Assembly (NCBI GenBank): GCA_035529405.1
Contig: DATKWV010000061.1
Coordinates: 1-7,359, forward strand
Direction: 5' to 3'
Length of the DNA: 7,359 nt
Source of the DNA: DATKWV01 sp035529405
GTDB lineage: Bacteria; Planctomycetota; Phycisphaerae; Sedimentisphaerales; Anaerobacaceae
Below are positions 5,934 through 7,359 of the stretch, piece after piece (the stretch's first letter is position 1; every line of letters starts with the position of its first letter). Under the pieces are notes generated by a model. It had not been told where the DNA came from. It saw nothing but the letters and a program-made list of their open reading frames with translations, and did not search any database. The translations under genes were made by a program, and so were the position numbers.

Positions 5934-6109
5934 ATAGCGTCAATAAATTCATTTCTGCTCTTTTTATAGGCGTCGGAAACCCCCTTTTTTATCGTGTGAA
6001 AAAATCACTCTAAATTTCTTCATTTTCCGCTTGCAAACAGGATAGCAAATGTGTAATATGTAACCAGGCCGGGAAGCAAACCGGCCAAAAAGTGATTCAC
6101 TGAGATTTC

Positions 6110-6144
6110 TCTTCTCTCTTCGGTCTTCTGTCCTGCGTTTTCTG
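6110..6144. repeat. Heptanucleotide tandem repeat, TCTTCNN type
   Basis: Five consecutive 7-nt units begin at 6110, 6117, 6124, 6131 and 6138. The first three are TCTTC plus two variable bases and the last two are more degenerate. On the minus strand they read as GAAGA words, which gives the Arg/Glu/Asp-rich run of a spurious antisense frame. Confidence 0.5.
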
Positions 6145-6248
6145 ATTTCATTCACCAGCGACCAGCGCCCGCTTAGGCCCTGATGATGTCTGCTATTTTC
6201 ATAAGCCGCAACGTGTTGTCGCGCTCGATGTGCAAAGGAAAAACAGAC

Positions 6249-6295
6249 CCTTCGACTCGGCTGCGCCTCGCTCAGGGTGACAGGGACGGCATTGC
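6249..6295 (+). repeat. CCCTTCGA...CTCAGG dispersed repeat with TGACAGGGACGGSATTGC tail
   Basis: CCCTTCGACT and CGCTCAGGG flank a GC-rich centre (6248-6277), followed by TGACAGGGACGGCATTGC (6278-6295). The tail recurs at 6431-6448 with one mismatch. A shorter relative (CCCTTCGA to CTCAGGACAAG) is at 6695-6716, and a reverse relative (ACCCTGAGTG to ATCGAAG) at about 5031-5068. Words of this type are common intergenic repeats in several bacterial lineages. Confidence 0.5.
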
Positions 6296-6371
6296 CGACG
6301 GTGCCCCCGGCAATGACAAACCCTGCCATCGTGATGGCAGGGGTAAAGAAACCCCCCGGCAGAGCCGGGGG
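6291..6371. repeat. Cluster of three palindromic hairpins
   Basis: Three hairpins follow one another: ATTGCCG/CGGCAAT (6291-6297 with 6308-6314), CCCTGCCATC/GATGGCAGGG (6321-6330 with 6333-6342, 2-nt loop) and CCCCCGGC/GCCGGGGG (6353-6360 with 6364-6371, 3-nt loop). The second is a near-exact copy of the hairpin at 6566-6587, including the CAATGACA prefix (31 of 32 positions over 6311-6342). The third ends in GGGGGCTAAA, the tag shared by the other hairpins. Confidence 0.75.
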
Positions 6372-6456
6372 CTAAATATGTTTGGATTGCGTATCAGGCC
6401 TGCCCTCAGCCAAGCCGAACGGGTGCGGAATGACAGGGACGGGATTGCTTTCGCCG

Positions 6457-6612
6457 CCGGCATAACCCCGCCCACAGGTGGCGGGGCTAAGCATTTTTGA
6501 GATTTTCGCGGAAAAACGGCCTTCGGTGCAGGGGGCTAAAGAAAAACCAACCCCGCAATGACAAGCCCTGCCATCGTGATGGCAGGGCTAAACAAAGTAT
6601 TATATTTTCTTT
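6457..6612 (+). repeat. Composite palindromic repeat, right copy (inverted relative to 4851-5015)
   Basis: It consists of CCCCGCC/GGCGGGG (6466-6472 with 6480-6486) followed by GGGCTAA-type tags at 6484 and 6534, then CCCTGCCATC/GATGGCAGGG (6566-6575 with 6578-6587) ending in GGGCTAAAC. Segment order and spacing match the left copy in reverse (46 nt between matching segments here, 55 nt there). The two copies enclose 5016-6456. Confidence 0.85.
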
Positions 6613-6625
6613 TTTTGCTGACAAG

Positions 6626-6646
6626 TTGTTCGTTTTCGGCCTTCGG
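6626..6646. repeat. Heptanucleotide tandem repeat, NNTTCGG type
   Basis: TTGTTCG, TTTTCGG and CCTTCGG follow each other in strict 7-nt steps from 6626. Degenerate heptads and the hairpin GTCCT/AGGAC (6673-6677 with 6682-6686) follow. The block starts with the same AGTTGTTCG word as the one at 4800-4808. Confidence 0.45.
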
Positions 6647-6862
6647 TTAGCCTACGGCGGACTTACGCTTGCGTCCTTCGGAGGACGGGTCGCTCCCTTC
6701 GATTTTACTCAGGACAAGACCAGCTGGGCATCTTTTGCCGGCAACCGGCTTTTGTCAGTTGCTGGAGTCCCTCTACGCATCCCAGAGGGCGGGCTCGCGA
6801 GGGCCTGGAATTTCATTAAAGGCTCTAAGAACAACTTAATTTGCGTCTTTTATATTTTTTCG

Positions 6863-6890
6863 TTGCTTCTATTGGAGCAGAATGCATAAT
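6863..6890 (+). promoter_or_regulatory. Promoter candidate for the RRM-protein gene
   Basis: CATAAT (6885-6890, 5/6 match) lies 16 bases after TTGCTT (6863-6868, 3/6 match) in an AT-rich stretch about 70 bp before the start at 6962. A consensus TTGACA at 6911-6916 has no good -10 at the right distance, so the upstream pair is preferred. Confidence 0.35.
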
Positions 6891-6916
6891 GTAACCGTGC
6901 AAGGCACATATTGACA

Positions 6917-6941
6917 GCCGGTAGTTCCGGCAAACTTTTTT
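6917..6941 (+). promoter_or_regulatory. Leader hairpin followed by a T-run, upstream of the RRM gene
   Basis: GCCGG (6917-6921) pairs perfectly with CCGGC (6927-6931) around TAGTT. After a 4-nt gap comes a run of seven T (6935-6941), and the ribosome binding site follows at once. It has the layout of a short intrinsic terminator inside the 5' leader, hence a possible attenuator or cold-responsive structure; the 5-bp stem is weak. Confidence 0.35.
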
Positions 6942-6961
6942 AAAGGAAAGGAATAAACAGA

Positions 6962-7336
6962 ATGAATATTTATGTAGGAAATTTACCATCTGATGTTAGC
7001 GAAAACGACTTAAGAGAAGCTTTTGAACAGTTCGGCAAAATTACAGAGGTCCGTTTGATAATGGATAAGTTCAGCGGCCAATCAAAAGGTTTTGGCTTTG
7101 TCGAAATGCCCTCTAAAGATGAAGCACAGAAGGCTATCGAAGAAATGAACGGTAAGGATTTAAAAGGTCGTGCTTTGAATGTCAACGAGGCAAAGCCTAA
7201 GGTCGACCGTGGTGGCAGAGGCGGAAGAGGTGGTGGTTTTGGCGGCGGCGGCGGCGGTAGAGGTGGAAGAGGTGGTGGTTTTGGCGGCGGTGGTCGAGGT
7301 GGTTCTGGTAACAGCCGTGGCAGAGACAGCTATTAG
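6962..7336 (+). CDS. Glycine-rich single-RRM RNA-binding protein
   Basis: A complete 124-residue protein. Residues 1-78 form one RNA recognition motif: RNP2 is IYVGNL (3-8) and RNP1 is KGFGFVEM (42-49), with the key aromatics Tyr4, Phe44 and Phe46 present; the last RNP1 position is Met instead of Phe/Tyr. From 83 on the tail is an RGG-type glycine-rich region, built from a 14-residue unit repeated twice (84-97, 98-111). Bacterial homologues are known in cyanobacteria, where several are cold-induced, and in other phyla; they bind single-stranded RNA in the cytoplasm. AGGA at 6949-6952 lies nine bases before the ATG, a good fit. The AT-rich start of the gene and its leader hairpin suggest leader-level regulation, which is inference. 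The exact RNA target is unknown; the family call is secure. Confidence 0.95.
   Translation: MNIYVGNLPSDVSENDLREAFEQFGKITEVRLIMDKFSGQSKGFGFVEMPSKDEAQKAIEEMNGKDLKGRALNVNEAKPKVDRGGRGGRGGGFGGGGGGRGGRGGGFGGGGRGGSGNSRGRDSY
7211..7294 (+). repeat. 42-bp tandem duplication in the glycine-rich tail
   Basis: Bases 7211-7252 and 7253-7294 are near-identical 42-bp units, each encoding 14 residues of the form GGRGGRGGGFGGGG. A 26-base core is identical at 7223-7248 and 7265-7290, beyond what the protein sequence alone requires. This points to recent slippage or duplication and a length-variable tail. Confidence 0.8.
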
Positions 7337-7359
7337 CAGCTATTACCGCCGAAAACATT

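Larger units (their letters stand above)
5822..6861. other. Gene-poor repeat region (about 1.0 kb)
   Basis: No gene is supported here. The left third (5822-6100) is AT-rich with T-runs and a weak terminator candidate. From 6103 it becomes repeat-dense: a TCTTCNN heptad block, a CCCTTCGA-type repeat, a cluster of hairpins from 6291 to 6587, the right composite inverted repeat, another heptad block (6626-6646) and a GTCCT/AGGAC hairpin (6673-6686). The three long open frames across it (minus 5964-6329, plus 6183-6500, plus 6497-6889) simply translate these repeats and lack ribosome binding sites. Confidence 0.6.

Noticed and set aside
5896..5990. Minus-strand open stretch with protein-like reading (about 30 codons ending in a stop near 5896)
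   Set aside because: No start codon or ribosome binding site, a stop shortly upstream, and a length within chance expectation. It could be a gene fragment, but nothing supports it.
6031..6059. Promoter-like TTGCAA-17-TAATAT
   Set aside because: Only 4/6 matches in both boxes and no gene downstream for 900 bp.
5964..6329. 121-codon minus-strand ORF
   Set aside because: It reads through the palindromic cluster and the TCTTCNN heptads; the Arg/Glu-rich run is repeat translation, not a domain.
6311..6593. CRISPR array
   Set aside because: The repeated hairpins differ in stem sequence, spacing is irregular and no cas gene is present, so they are dispersed palindromes.
6183..6889. Two plus-strand ORFs of 105 and 130 codons across the repeat region
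   Set aside because: Both are translations of hairpin and heptad repeats without ribosome binding sites; gene-like signals are absent.
1..7359. tRNA, rRNA or other structural RNA genes
   Set aside because: Scanning for TpsiC-loop-like GTTCGA words and cloverleaf pairing gave only a match inside the peptidase coding region (near 387) without a surrounding tRNA fold.

Overview
The window looks like chromosomal DNA of a free-living bacterium of roughly 50% G+C, with GC-balanced genes separated by long spacers rich in palindromic and short tandem repeats. The gene mix fits a planctomycete-type genome, perhaps Phycisphaerae: a secreted SirB1-like transglutaminase fused to TPRs, a glycine-rich bacterial RRM protein, a tiny Cys/His zinc-binding protein, and heavy intergenic repeat load. 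That placement is inference from gene style; no rRNA or marker gene is present.

Left part (1-2951). The 3' half of an M14-type zinc carboxypeptidase gene enters from the left edge and ends at 540. After a 284-bp spacer comes a likely same-strand operon: an unrecognised 98-aa protein (825-1121), a DUF167/YggU-family protein (1194-1499) and a 12-helix MATE efflux transporter (1503-2951, only 3 nt after the DUF167 stop). The leader just upstream of the operon holds three copies of AAACTGACC and one complementary copy. They form two mutually exclusive perfect hairpins that end against the Shine-Dalgarno sequence of the first gene.

Middle (2952-4708). An exported protein combines a transglutaminase-like papain-fold domain (Cys/His/Glu) with eight TPRs spaced exactly 34 residues apart. 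Directly before its start codon is a hairpin that reads as an intrinsic terminator for transcripts on the minus strand.

Right part (4709-6861). This stretch of more than 2 kb is gene-poor. It contains two inverted copies of a composite palindromic repeat (4851-5015 and 6457-6612), more copies of the same hairpins in between, and one convincing gene: a 51-codon Cys/His zinc-binding protein (5666-5821) with its own near-consensus sigma-70 promoter and a 5' leader of about 90 nt. A fragmentary open stretch at 5229-5507 may be a decayed gene. The hairpins carry a directional TTAGCCC/GGGCTAA tag, as REP-type mobile repeats do.

Right end (6862-7359). A glycine-rich single-RRM RNA-binding protein (6962-7336) is complete, with a good ribosome binding site, a possible promoter and a hairpin in its leader. 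Its RGG-like tail contains a 42-bp tandem duplication.

A theme runs through the spacers: short degenerate tandem repeats with a strict 7-nt period occur in at least six places, on both strands and in several word families. They resemble the heptanucleotide STRR repeats described in cyanobacteria and are the most system-like unexplained signal here.
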